64,000 nt of DNA, from assembly GCF_014705605.1 (NCBI RefSeq), contig NZ_JACXIZ010000007.1:1-64000 (forward strand). Direction: 5' to 3'. Positions within the stretch are counted from its first letter, which is position 1; every line of letters starts with the position of its first letter. This DNA comes from Paenibacillus sabuli (GTDB taxonomy: Bacteria > Bacillota > Bacilli > Paenibacillales > Paenibacillaceae). Shown piece after piece: positions 1-6,970 of the stretch. Below the pieces are notes generated by a model. That model searched no databases. It saw only the letters and a program-made list of their open reading frames with translations, and was not told the origin of the DNA. A program made the position numbers and the translations under genes.

Positions 1-620
1 ACCCTGGTCGCTCCCTCTAGCCGCCATTTTGGCGGTTACAGCACACGCTCGACCCTGGTCACTCCCTCTAGCCGCCATTTTGGCGGTTACAGCACACGCT
101 CGACCCTGTCCGCTCCCTCTAGCCGCCATTTTGGCGGCTACAGCACACGCTCGCCCCTGTCTGCTCTCTCTAGCCGCCATTTTGGCGGTTACAGCACACG
201 CTCGACCCTGGTCGCTCCTTCTAGCCGCCATTTTGGCGGCTACAGCACACGCTCGCCACTGGTCGCTCCTTCTAGCCGCCATTTTGGCGGCTACAGCACA
301 CACTCGCCACTGGTCGCTCCCTCCAGCCGCCATTTTGGCGGCTACAGCACACACTCGCCACTGGTCGCTCCCTCCAGCCGCCATTTTGGCGGCTACAGCA
401 CACGCTCACCCCTGGTCGCTCCCTCCAACCGCCATTTTGGCGGCTACAGCACACGCTCGCCCCTGTCTGCTCTCTCCAGCCGCCATTTTGGCGGCTACAG
501 CACACGCTCGACCCTGGTCGCTCTCTCCAGCCGCCATTTTGGCGGCTACAGCACACGCTCGCCCCTGTCTGCTCCCTCCAGCCGCCATTTTGGCGGCTAC
601 AGCACACGCTCGCCCCTGTT
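1..620. repeat. 51-bp tandem array with a palindromic core
   Basis: Twelve consecutive copies of a 51-bp unit are seen. The core GCCGCCATTTTGGCGG starts at 20, 71, 122, 173, 224, 275, 326, 377, 428 (one changed base), 479, 530 and 581. The array is cut by the window start. In most copies the core is part of TAGCCGCCA-TTT-TGGCGGCTA, a perfect 9-bp stem with a 3-base loop. The remaining ~30 bases (ACAGCACACGCTCG followed by a CCTG..CGCTCCCT stretch) vary at few positions. Because 51 is a multiple of 3, frames stay open on both strands. That is arithmetic, not evidence of a gene. There are no unique spacers, so this is not CRISPR. Function unknown; it resembles a minisatellite or a tandem intergenic hairpin repeat. 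Confidence 0.95.
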
Positions 621-861
621 TCCTCGCTTCCGTTACACCAAGCCGGCCCGGCTGTCGTGGAATGGTCCGTGGACGATTCCCGGCGAGTCGAGCTGCGGAT
701 CGAGGTGCCCGCATGAGAAAATCTAAAAGAAGCCGCACCTTCGTCATCTTGGATGAATGAGGTACAGCTCCTTGTCGATCATGGCGATCATGGAGATCAT
801 GGCGATCATGGGGAAGCCGCTGCCTCCGCCATTTGGCGGAGGCGCAAGCTTCGTTTTCGCG
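621..861. other. Gap after the repeat array; no supported gene
   Basis: No complete gene is supported here. A short plus-strand frame ending at TGA 714-716 reads like the tail of a protein (VVEWSVDDSRRVELRIEVPA) but has no beginning; it may be a remnant cut off by the array. At 781-810 the motif ATGGCGATCATGGAGATC is partly repeated. A hairpin at 822-843 is listed separately. Confidence 0.5.
822..843 (-). terminator. Hairpin downstream of the DUF1206 gene
   Basis: GCCTCCGCCA at 822-831 and its exact reverse complement at 834-843 form a 10-bp stem around a 2-base loop, 18 bp beyond the stop of the DUF1206 gene. No T-run follows on the minus strand, so intrinsic termination is only possible. 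It may instead protect the transcript end. Confidence 0.4.
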
Positions 862-1737
862 TCAGCTCCGATCCTTCCCGACCGTACGACGATACCGCGC
901 CAGGATGAGCGTGTAGACGCCGTAGGCGACCACGCCCAGCGCGACTGCGCCGAGCAGCCAGCTGCCGTACGGCTGGTTCGCCAATTCGACCAGCGCGCCG
1001 TCGATGCCCTTGGTCTCGCTCGGGTCGGCCTGGACGGCCGTCTGGATCAGGAAGTAGCCGATAATCGCGAATACGACGCCTCTGGCGACAATGCCGGCCT
1101 TGCCGATTCGCACGGAGGTGCGGGAGACGGTCCGGCTCATTTTCTCGGTCTTGAACAGCTTGGTGAAATCCGCCCGATACGCCTTCACCCATTGGTACAC
1201 CCCGTAGCCGATCACCGCCGCGCCGACGATACCAATCAAGAGGGCGCCGAACGGCTGCTGCAACAGCTTGGCCGTGACGCTCTGCTTACCGCCGGAGCCG
1301 CCCGAACCGCCGGAGCCGCCGGCGAGCGCCATATGCAGCGCCGTATAAGCCAGACCGGCGTGCACAAGGCCGCTGCCGAGCATGCCGATCCGCTTGGCAA
1401 GCGCTTTGCCGCTCGTGCCCTCGCCGTCCGGATCGAGCCAGGCGAAGACGATGCACCAGACCGTATATCCGATCAAGCCGATGCCCAGCACGACAAGGAA
1501 TACACCGCCGAGCGGCTTCGAACCGATCGCCGCAATCGCACCTTTGGAGTCCGTCAGATCACCGCCAAAGCCGGCAGCCGTCATCACTGCGAGCACGCCA
1601 ATCGTCACATATACGGCTGCTTTGGCCGCATAGCCGATCCGTGCCAGCTTATCGATCCAGGAGGCATGACGATGGACTGCGCGCCTCGAGTGCGTCGCCA
1701 CCCGGCTCGGCCGGGTGGCGGTGGATGTAGGATTCAT
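862..1737 (-). CDS. DUF1206 six-helix membrane protein
   Basis: A 291-residue integral membrane protein built from three repeats of a two-helix unit. The repeats begin near residues 31 (LARIGYAAKAAVY), 119 and 210. Each ends with a P-x-G helix that finishes in GYxVY/W (near 75, 161 and 256). This threefold pattern and length match the DUF1206 family, whose function is not known. A Gly/Ser-rich loop (GGSGGSGGSGG, near 141) joins repeats one and two. AGGAAGG lies about 10 bases before the ATG. Codons 7-13 hold a perfect 10-bp inverted repeat (1697-1719), which could hinder ribosome loading. It appears monocistronic; the upstream gene is separated by a strong terminator. Confidence 0.85.
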   Translation of the reverse strand: MNPTSTATRPSRVATHSRRAVHRHASWIDKLARIGYAAKAAVYVTIGVLAVMTAAGFGGDLTDSKGAIAAIGSKPLGGVFLVVLGIGLIGYTVWCIVFAWLDPDGEGTSGKALAKRIGMLGSGLVHAGLAYTALHMALAGGSGGSGGSGGKQSVTAKLLQQPFGALLIGIVGAAVIGYGVYQWVKAYRADFTKLFKTEKMSRTVSRTSVRIGKAGIVARGVVFAIIGYFLIQTAVQADPSETKGIDGALVELANQPYGSWLLGAVALGVVAYGVYTLILARYRRTVGKDRS

Positions 1738-1902
1738 AAGTCAAAAACCTTCCTTCTATTGTGAATTCATGGGGCACGCCATGGAGCATGCGTTGTGTTC
1801 GTTCCTCCTCCCCATTTACCCGTTTGCGGTCGCTTTGAACGCAGCCGGGAGACATTTCCATACCCGCCTAACGGAGCGGTGGCGTTGCCGGCGGCAGACA
1901 CA

Positions 1903-1945
1903 CGCAAAACGTCCGGTACCCTTCTCGGGTACCGGACGTTTTGCG
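1903..1945 (-). terminator. Strong terminator after the SulP gene
   Basis: A 19-bp perfect stem (1903-1921 with 1927-1945) around a 5-base loop. The outer stem carries CGCAAAAC / GTTTTGCG, so U-rich pairs sit in the 3' arm whichever strand is transcribed. It lies 16 bp beyond the SulP stop codon and before the DUF1206 gene, and can work in both directions. Confidence 0.85.
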
Positions 1946-1960
1946 AGGCTTGCTTTTGAT

Positions 1961-3382
1961 TCAGCGACTGCCGCTCTCGGCGGCATGGATGATGCGCACC
2001 GACTTGCCATTCTGCTCCAGCCGATTGACGATCTTGTCGAGCGCGAGGCCGGCCGAGTGGTCCATCACCGGCGCCTCGCTCAGATCGATCGACACATGAT
2101 CGGAGGTGCCGCCCAGTCCGATTTCGTCCTGCAGCTTGGAGGAGGAGACGAAAAACAGCGGCCCCTTCACCTTGTAGAGCGCGTCGCCGCCCTGCAGCTC
2201 CTCGCGGCTGATCTGAATCTTCGACGTCTTGTGCGCGAACAGCAGCACGCTTAGCAGCACGCCGACGAGCACGCCGATCGCCAGATCATGCGTATAGACG
2301 ACGATGCCGACCGTGACGATCATGACGAATGCTTCGCTGCGCGGCACCTTGTGAATGCGGCCGAGGTACTTCCAATCGAAGATCTCGATGCACACCATCA
2401 GCATGACGCCGACGAGCGCCGCCATCGGGATATAATTGAGCAGCGGGCCGAAGACGACGGCCAGCAGCAGCAGCGCGACCGCTGCCACCAGCGTGGAGAG
2501 GCGCGTCTTGCCGCCGAGCTTGATGTTGATTGCGGACTCGGCGATCAGCGCGCAGCCTGCCATGCCGCCGAAGAAGCCGGTGACGACGTTGGCCGCGCCC
2601 TGGCCGACCATTTCCTTGTTCTTGTTCGTCTGCACGCCGGTCATCTCGTCGACGATATCCTGCGTCAACAGCGTCTCGGTGAAGCCGACCACCGCCAGCG
2701 ACAGCGAATACGGCAGAATAATCCACAGCGTACTGAGATTCCACGGAATATCGGGTATGAAGAACGACGGCAGCGTCGGCGTAATATTCGCCAGATCGCC
2801 GACCGATTTCGTCTGCCAGCCCAGCAGCAGCACGACGACGGTCATCATGCCGACCGCGACGAGCGGAGACGGAATTTTTTTGAAAAACCGCGGCAGCACG
2901 TAGATGATGAGCAGCGTCACGCCGACCACGACATACATCGGCCACGATTCGCCGCTGAAATTTTTGAGCTGCGATAAAAAAATCAGAATGGCCAGCGCGT
3001 TGATAAAGCCGGTAATGACGGCGTTGGGGACAAAGCTCATCCAGCGCCCCAATTTGAGTATGCCCATTAGATACTGTAAAATGCCAGTCAAAATTGTAGC
3101 GGCGAACAGGTACTGGATGCCGTGCTCCGCCACCAGGTGCGTCATCAACACGGCCATCGAGCCTGCCGCCGCCGAGATCATCCCAGGCCGGCCGCCCAAA
3201 AACGTCGTCACGAGCAAAATGCACACCGATGCGTAAATGCCCACCATCGGGCTTACGCCGGCGATAAACGAAAACGCCAGCGAGTCGGGAATGAGCGCCA
3301 GCGTCGCCGTAATGCCTGCGAGCACATCGCCTCGTATGTTCCCGAACCACTGATCCTTCCGCCAAATCGACATTTGATTCAT
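1961..3382 (-). CDS. SulP-family inorganic anion transporter
   Basis: A 473-residue SulP (SLC26-type) membrane transporter with a C-terminal STAS domain. The N-terminal half has the family pattern DVLAGITATLALIPDSLAFSFIAGVSPMVGIYAS, followed by PGMISAAAGSMA and LMGILKLGRWMSFVPNAVITGFINALAILI. About ten to twelve helices fill residues 15-370. The STAS segment (about 385-473) contains VSIDLSEAPVMDHSAGLALDKIV. Members carry sulfate, bicarbonate or other anions; which one cannot be told here. The ATG at 3382 is preceded by AGGAG, so the longer open frame to 3430 is not used. The gene stands alone, with a ~350-base leader starting at a good promoter and holding two repeated hairpins. Confidence 0.9.
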   Translation of the reverse strand: MNQMSIWRKDQWFGNIRGDVLAGITATLALIPDSLAFSFIAGVSPMVGIYASVCILLVTTFLGGRPGMISAAAGSMAVLMTHLVAEHGIQYLFAATILTGILQYLMGILKLGRWMSFVPNAVITGFINALAILIFLSQLKNFSGESWPMYVVVGVTLLIIYVLPRFFKKIPSPLVAVGMMTVVVLLLGWQTKSVGDLANITPTLPSFFIPDIPWNLSTLWIILPYSLSLAVVGFTETLLTQDIVDEMTGVQTNKNKEMVGQGAANVVTGFFGGMAGCALIAESAINIKLGGKTRLSTLVAAVALLLLAVVFGPLLNYIPMAALVGVMLMVCIEIFDWKYLGRIHKVPRSEAFVMIVTVGIVVYTHDLAIGVLVGVLLSVLLFAHKTSKIQISREELQGGDALYKVKGPLFFVSSSKLQDEIGLGGTSDHVSIDLSEAPVMDHSAGLALDKIVNRLEQNGKSVRIIHAAESGSR

Positions 3383-3519
3383 GCTTCTCCTGCCGGATGG
3401 CCCCCTCCTTGGGGCTCCGGCATCTCCCACCTCGTTTTCTGTCTGTATTCAGACACATCACGTTCATCTATTCCCTTGCTGTCCTTGCTCCGCAGCCATC
3501 AATCTGCAGCCTATATATA

Positions 3520-3625
3520 GATCCTGCAACGTAATGCAGGCTATCTGCCTATCCGCTAGAAGCGTGGTGAAAAACAAACGCCGCCAAATGTAACCCTCAT
3601 TAGTTGATCCTGTAACGTAATGCAT
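3520..3625 (-). promoter_or_regulatory. Twin hairpin repeat in the SulP leader
   Basis: Two 20-base copies of GATCCTG(C/T)AACGTAATGCA lie at 3520-3539 and 3606-3625, 86 bp apart. Read as minus-strand RNA, each folds into a small hairpin with a shared GCATTACGTT core: CCTGCA-TTACGT-TGCAGG in the copy nearer the gene, and CTGTA...TACAG in the other. Both share a neighbouring TATCTGC block, so the duplicated module is longer than the hairpin. Lying inside the leader of an anion transporter, they suggest an RNA element or paired operators. No known riboswitch is recognised. Confidence 0.5.
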
Positions 3626-3738
3626 ACAGCGTATCTGCTCTTCACATACCTGCGGCGATGCAGGCAATTCGTATCGGTATTGCTGTAGGGTCCGGCCTGC
3701 TTGCTCCCCGTCTCAGCCGGTCTCCAATCACGTCACTC

Positions 3739-3766
3739 ATTATAACACATCTCAGAAATTTGTCAC
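3739..3766 (-). promoter_or_regulatory. Sigma-A promoter for the SulP gene
   Basis: On the minus strand GTGACA (3761-3766) and TATAAT (3739-3744) are separated by 16 bases. The -10 is perfect and the -35 matches at five of six positions. Transcription would begin near 3732, giving a leader of about 350 bases before the SulP start at 3382. Confidence 0.75.
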
Positions 3767-3861
3767 CTTTGCAAACACTCGAACCTACTCTATTTTCACT
3801 GCATGAAGCCCGCTCACAAGCGATAGCGCGACACACCGGAAGATGACGCATCGCACAAATT

Positions 3862-3885
3862 AGACGCTGCCAGGTGGCAGCGTCT
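3862..3885 (-). terminator. Terminator hairpin after the VOC pseudogene
   Basis: AGACGCTGCCA (3862-3872) and its exact reverse complement (3875-3885) form an 11-bp stem. On the minus strand it is followed by AATTTGTG, a weak T-rich tail. It separates the VOC/kptA region from the SulP promoter. Confidence 0.55.
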
Positions 3886-3930
3886 GCGGCGTCGCGCTTC
3901 ATACTCCTTAGCCTCGGTATCGTGCGAGCC

Positions 3931-4319
3931 TCATTCCTCCTGCGTCGCGATCCACCACGTATTGCCGGCCGGATCCTTGACTCCGCCGCGGCGATCGGGA
4001 TCGCCTTGCTTGCGCTCGGGCTGCTGGACCGACTCGCCGCCTGCCTCGAGCGCGCGCATAAGCAGCCTCGGCATCCGGCACGTACAGGTGCATGTGCACG
4101 GCGACGGCCTTCCACGTCGGCGTCGCATCCGACAGCATCACGACCGTGTCGTCGATTCGCAGCTCCGCATGCATGATCGTACCGTCCGGGCGCTCATAGC
4201 GACGCAGCGCCATGGCGCCAAAAGCCTGCTCCAAAAAATCCGCCACTCGCTGCGCCACTCGCTGCGACCAGATAGGGCGAAACCGACGAATACCCCTCCG
4301 GCTTCCACTTGGCCGTCAT
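3931..4319 (-). pseudogene. VOC-family (PhnB-like) protein, two frameshifts
   Basis: A broken vicinal-oxygen-chelate (glyoxalase/PhnB-like) gene read across three frames. The start is MTAKWKPEGYSSVSPYLVAA (ATG 4319, preceded by GAGGGGG). The second frame gives VADFLEQAFGAMALRRYE and then PDGTIMHAELRIDDTVVML. The third gives LEAGGESVQQPERKQ and ends with VKDPAGNTWWIATQEE. The first shift lies near 4245-4260, where GCAGCGAGTGGC is tandemly duplicated. The second lies near 4053-4057 in a CGCGCG run, where two missing bases would explain it. Together the pieces span the usual family length. Both lesions sit in short repeats, so they may be slippage mutations or sequencing errors. Confidence 0.75.
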
Positions 4320-4360
4320 CTTTTTTCCCCCTCGCTTCGTTAAGAATATTCGTGCTCGGG

Positions 4361-4930
4361 TCAGGAACCGTCGGTCACCGCCACGTCGATATACGCAGGC
4401 GACACCTGATCCGCGAGCCAGATTCTGGCGTTGCCAGGATAGAACGGCACCCCGTCCCGCCAAGCCGCCTGGGCTGCAATCTGCAGCAGCACAGGGCGGT
4501 CGTCGCGGCGCCGCCCGACCTGCAGCGCCGTGTCAGCGTCCATTGCCAGATGCACGTATTGCCGTGCACGCGGCTTCAGGCCCTCGGCTCGAATAGCGGA
4601 CAGGAAGCGTCGCGCCGTGCCGTGATACAGCACCTCTGGCGGCTCCGCCTGCTCCCGCTCGATGCGACTCGGTATAGAATGGCCGTATATTGCGCGGATC
4701 CGTTCACCCGCGAGCTCCAGCCGCTGCTTGTCCGAGCGCGCCATGACCTCCAGCAGTCGCTGTCGCGTGATCGGCTCGTCCCGCGGCGTCTCGTTCAGCG
4801 CCGCCAGCAACTGGCCCACATCGGCCCAGCCCTGCGCGTCCAGCTCCAGCTCATAGGCCCACGGCGCATGCCGCAGCGCGTAAGAGAGCTCCTTGCTCAG
4901 CTGCTCATCCTTCATCGGTTCATCCTTCAT
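4361..4930 (-). CDS. kptA: RNA 2'-phosphotransferase (KptA/Tpt1 family)
   Basis: A protein of about 189 residues that should move an internal 2'-phosphate from RNA to NAD+, giving ADP-ribose 1'',2''-cyclic phosphate. The N-terminal winged-helix part has LSKELSYALRHAPW and LELDAQGWADVGQLLAALN. The catalytic ADP-ribosyl-transferase-like part has RIRAIYGHSIP, VLYHGTARRFLSAI, QYVHLAMDADTALQVGRRR and PVLLQIAA. These are the family's conserved Arg-His-Arg-type motifs. GGTGAG eight bases before ATG 4930 supports this start; a GTG at 4939 and an ATG at 4915 are alternatives. A 15-base duplication (ATGAAGGATGA-AC/GC) forms the first codons. The physiological substrate of bacterial KptA is unclear, and no RNA-repair partner is seen nearby. 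Confidence 0.92.
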   Translation of the reverse strand: MKDEPMKDEQLSKELSYALRHAPWAYELELDAQGWADVGQLLAALNETPRDEPITRQRLLEVMARSDKQRLELAGERIRAIYGHSIPSRIEREQAEPPEVLYHGTARRFLSAIRAEGLKPRARQYVHLAMDADTALQVGRRRDDRPVLLQIAAQAAWRDGVPFYPGNARIWLADQVSPAYIDVAVTDGS

Positions 4931-5103
4931 CGTAATCACTCACCTTACCCTGATCGTTCACCTTATCCTGCTTCGTACACGAACATCGAATCATCGCCCT
5001 GCCGCGCCTTCGTCGGAGCATCTCCCTTAGTCGCACCGTGTCAAGCGGCCGCGCCGCACATATGCTGCACTAGAGGAGCACCATTCGACAGGAGGGGACA
5101 CGC
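4931..5103. other. Divergent intergenic region kptA / GT2
   Basis: This 173-bp stretch separates two divergently transcribed genes and must hold both promoters, but no convincing -35/-10 pair was found. TTCACCTTA-CCTGATCGTTCACCTTATCCTG near 4942-4970 is a short direct repeat. Confidence 0.4.
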
Positions 5104-5805
5104 TTGTCCACACCGGGCGTATCGATGATTACGTGTACGAATCAACCGCGGTTTTTTAACAACCTGCTGCGCAATTACCGCCGTCAGCGCTACAAGCACA
5201 AGGAATTGATCGTGATACTCAACAAAGACGGCGTCTCCCTTCGCGATTGGCGGCGCAAGGCGGCCCGTTATGCCAACGTACGCGTGTACCAGGTGCCAGA
5301 GCGCATCTCGCTGGGCCAATGCTTGAACTGCGGCATCAGCGTGGCCCGTTATCCGCTGCTTGCCAAGTTCGATCATGATGATTATTATGCGCCGTATTAT
5401 TTGCAAGAACAAGTGAAGGCCTTGCGCCGCACCGGGAGTGCGGTCGTCGGCAAGCACGCTTGCCTCGTCTACCTGGCCGCCAGCCGCAAGCTGATCATCC
5501 GGTCGCCGCAGGAGCGCAGCAGACGGGTCGGCTTCGTGCAGGGCGGAACGATCTTGTTCCGCAGAAAGGTGCTCCGGCAAGCCCGTTTCCCGGATCTCTC
5601 GCTGGGCGAGGACGTGAAGTTCCTCCGGGACTGTACAAGGAAGGGCCTGGTCATACACGCCACTACGCCTTATAACTATGTCTATGTGCGCCGCAAAAAC
5701 AAACGCACGCATACATGGCGAGTGGGCGATCATCGTTTCCTGCCGGGCAGTATCCCCGTGGCCGTCACCGGGAACTTTCGCCGGTATGCGGGGCGCAAGC
5801 CATGA
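5104..5805 (+). CDS. GT2-family glycosyltransferase
   Basis: A 233-residue family-2 glycosyltransferase with a GT-A fold. It begins with VSMITCTNQPRFFNNLLRNY and has ELIVILNKDG, a nucleotide-binding strand. The acidic motif is AKFDHDDYYAPYYL (near residue 92). The acceptor side has GGTILFRRKVL and LSLGEDVKFLRDC. No membrane helix or signal is present, so it is cytoplasmic and probably adds a sugar to a cell-surface glycan or protein. The start is TTG at 5104, chosen because AGGAGGGG lies eight bases upstream; there is no nearby ATG. It stands alone on the plus strand. Donor and acceptor cannot be predicted. Confidence 0.82.
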   Translation: MSTPGVSMITCTNQPRFFNNLLRNYRRQRYKHKELIVILNKDGVSLRDWRRKAARYANVRVYQVPERISLGQCLNCGISVARYPLLAKFDHDDYYAPYYLQEQVKALRRTGSAVVGKHACLVYLAASRKLIIRSPQERSRRVGFVQGGTILFRRKVLRQARFPDLSLGEDVKFLRDCTRKGLVIHATTPYNYVYVRRKNKRTHTWRVGDHRFLPGSIPVAVTGNFRRYAGRKP

Positions 5806-5825
5806 ATAAAGACTGATATGTGGGG

Positions 5826-5874
5826 CAAGGCGAAATGGCGAGGCCGTTTGGGTGCCGAGTAAGTTTCGTTCCGC
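5826..5874 (-). repeat. Single copy of a dispersed GCGGAACGAA...TTCGCCTTG element
   Basis: Read on the minus strand the element begins GCGGAACGAAACTT and ends TTTCGCCTTG with about 25 bases between. The same two ends bracket elements at 59635-59687 and 59735-59785 on the plus strand. This copy is in the opposite orientation and its interior contains CGGCCTCGCC, as do the others. Confidence 0.7.
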
Positions 5875-6029
5875 CAAATCGAGCGTTGTGTTACGGGCGG
5901 GCAAGCTAACCACCTGGAATGGAGACGCTAATGTTTTAAGCCCTTCGCTGGAACGTCACAGGGAACGCTTAGCGGGCGGCCAGCGCCGCCCCTTTTCGCA
6001 TTATCCTAATCAAGTATCACCATGGAATA
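5875..6029. other. Gap without a supported gene
   Basis: No gene, promoter or RNA is recognised between the dispersed repeat and the SDR fragment. Base composition drops from GC-rich to AT-rich at about 6000. Confidence 0.4.
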
Positions 6030-6236
6030 TTGTTTACGCATGCTTTTATTCCCTTATTGCGCAATTCGGAATCTCCCGTTATCGTCAATATAAGTAGCGG
6101 CTTAGGATCCTTTCATGAACGAAAACGTGAAATGATCGATTTCCTATTTTCCTTAATACAAGAAACTGGGCCAAGTGCGACATGGAGCCAAATGGAGAAA
6201 TTGCATCAAGGGCGACAGTTGCTGCTCGCCATCTAA
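6030..6236 (+). pseudogene. Short-chain dehydrogenase fragment fused to unknown sequence
   Basis: The open frame reads FIPLLRNSESPVIVNISSGL followed by GSF. This is the central strand-beta-5 block of short-chain dehydrogenases (AFxPLL..S..P.IVN[IV]SS..G) ending at the catalytic-Ser region. No Rossmann glycine motif precedes it, and no YxxxK follows it. After about position 6117 the frame continues into unrelated residues (MIDFLFSLIQETGPSATWSQ), which I do not recognise. It is an internal piece of a gene left after deletions. Its base composition is AT-richer than the neighbours, suggesting a foreign origin. Confidence 0.6.
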
Positions 6237-6321
6237 TAAAGGGTTGGGGTATGAGGTAAAGCTGAAGATTCTTCTTGCTCACTCTGCTGATGGACAGGAT
6301 GTTCGAAAAAGTCTGGTGTAT

Positions 6322-6888
6322 AACTTAAGGTACCACGCAATGGCTCGCCCTGCATGACCTGTATCGCATGCTCTACCGCCGCATGCTGCGGGCGACCGGC
6401 GATCACGCCGCCTCCGAGAATCTCGTGCAGGAGGTGGCCATCCGACTCGTGCAGCGGCCGCCGCTTGATGCCAGCGAGGCCCGCTTGCGAACCTGGATCC
6501 ATGTGGCCGCCCGCAATCTGATCGTCAACAATTGAAAAAAAAACGCCGTGCGCATGCTGGAGACGAGCCTGCCGATTGATGCCGCGCATCACGAAAACCC
6601 GGCTCCCACCATGCCGAGACGGTGGAAAGCCGGGTCGAAACAGCCATGCTGGAGGCCGTGATCGAGCGCTGCATGCAGACGATGACGCCCGAGCACAGCC
6701 AGCTGATCCGGCTCAAGTGGAAGCGGCAGCTCAGCTATCGGGAACTGGCTCAGACGCTCGATACCACCGAACCGATTATCCGGCAAAAACTGCATCGCGC
6801 GCGCCTGTCGCTGCTCCGCAAGCTCGCGCTCTTCTGGGATGAACAGCTCGCCCGGGAACCCTCCGCCAAGCACCGCGTGCACGGATAG
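6322..6888 (+). pseudogene. ECF-type sigma factor, disrupted
   Basis: Sigma region 2 is readable from about 6330 as WLALHDLYRMLYRRMLRATG, then ASENLVQEVAIRLVQRPP and RTWIHVAARNLIVNN. It is interrupted by TGA at 6533-6535 next to an A-run. Region 4 resumes as VESRVETAMLEAVIERCMQT and continues RELAQTLDTTEPIIRQKLHR to a stop at 6888. A second frame change lies near 6605. A TAA immediately before the region-2 frame means the normal start is also missing. Three lesions make this a pseudogene. No anti-sigma gene is adjacent. Confidence 0.75.
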
Positions 6889-6970
6889 CGCCGCTCCGTC
6901 CACGTCGGCCGCGCCGCCTCTGCCCGCGTCGCCGGCCGCTAGTCCGAATCCCACAGCTGCCGGCCTGCCG
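6889..6970. other. Short convergent gap
   Basis: An 82-bp spacer between the end of the sigma-factor remnant and the end of the Gfo/Idh gene on the opposite strand. Nothing further is recognised. Confidence 0.4.

Noticed and set aside
1-620. CRISPR array
   Set aside because: The whole 51-bp unit is conserved with no unique spacers, and no cas genes are present.
29-760. 243-residue open frame across the 51-bp array (and open frames on the opposite strand)
   Set aside because: A 51-bp period keeps any stop-free frame open on either strand; there is no ribosome site, no codon-position signal and no family similarity.
757-1764. Long plus-strand ORF opposite the DUF1206 gene
   Set aside because: Antisense shadow of a GC-rich real gene: rich in Arg/Ala/Asp/His, without recognisable domain or ribosome site.
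3464-3667. 67-residue minus-strand ORF in the SulP leader
   Set aside because: It covers both hairpin repeats, has no clear ribosome site and no family; the repeats explain the sequence better than a gene, although a leader peptide cannot be excluded.
5041-5913. 290-residue minus-strand ORF opposite the GT2 gene
   Set aside because: The plus-strand frame has the GT2 fold motifs and an ideal ribosome site; this one has neither.
6233-6592. Minus-strand ORF opposite the sigma-factor remnant
   Set aside because: The plus strand shows sigma region 2 and 4 motifs; the minus frame has no recognisable content.
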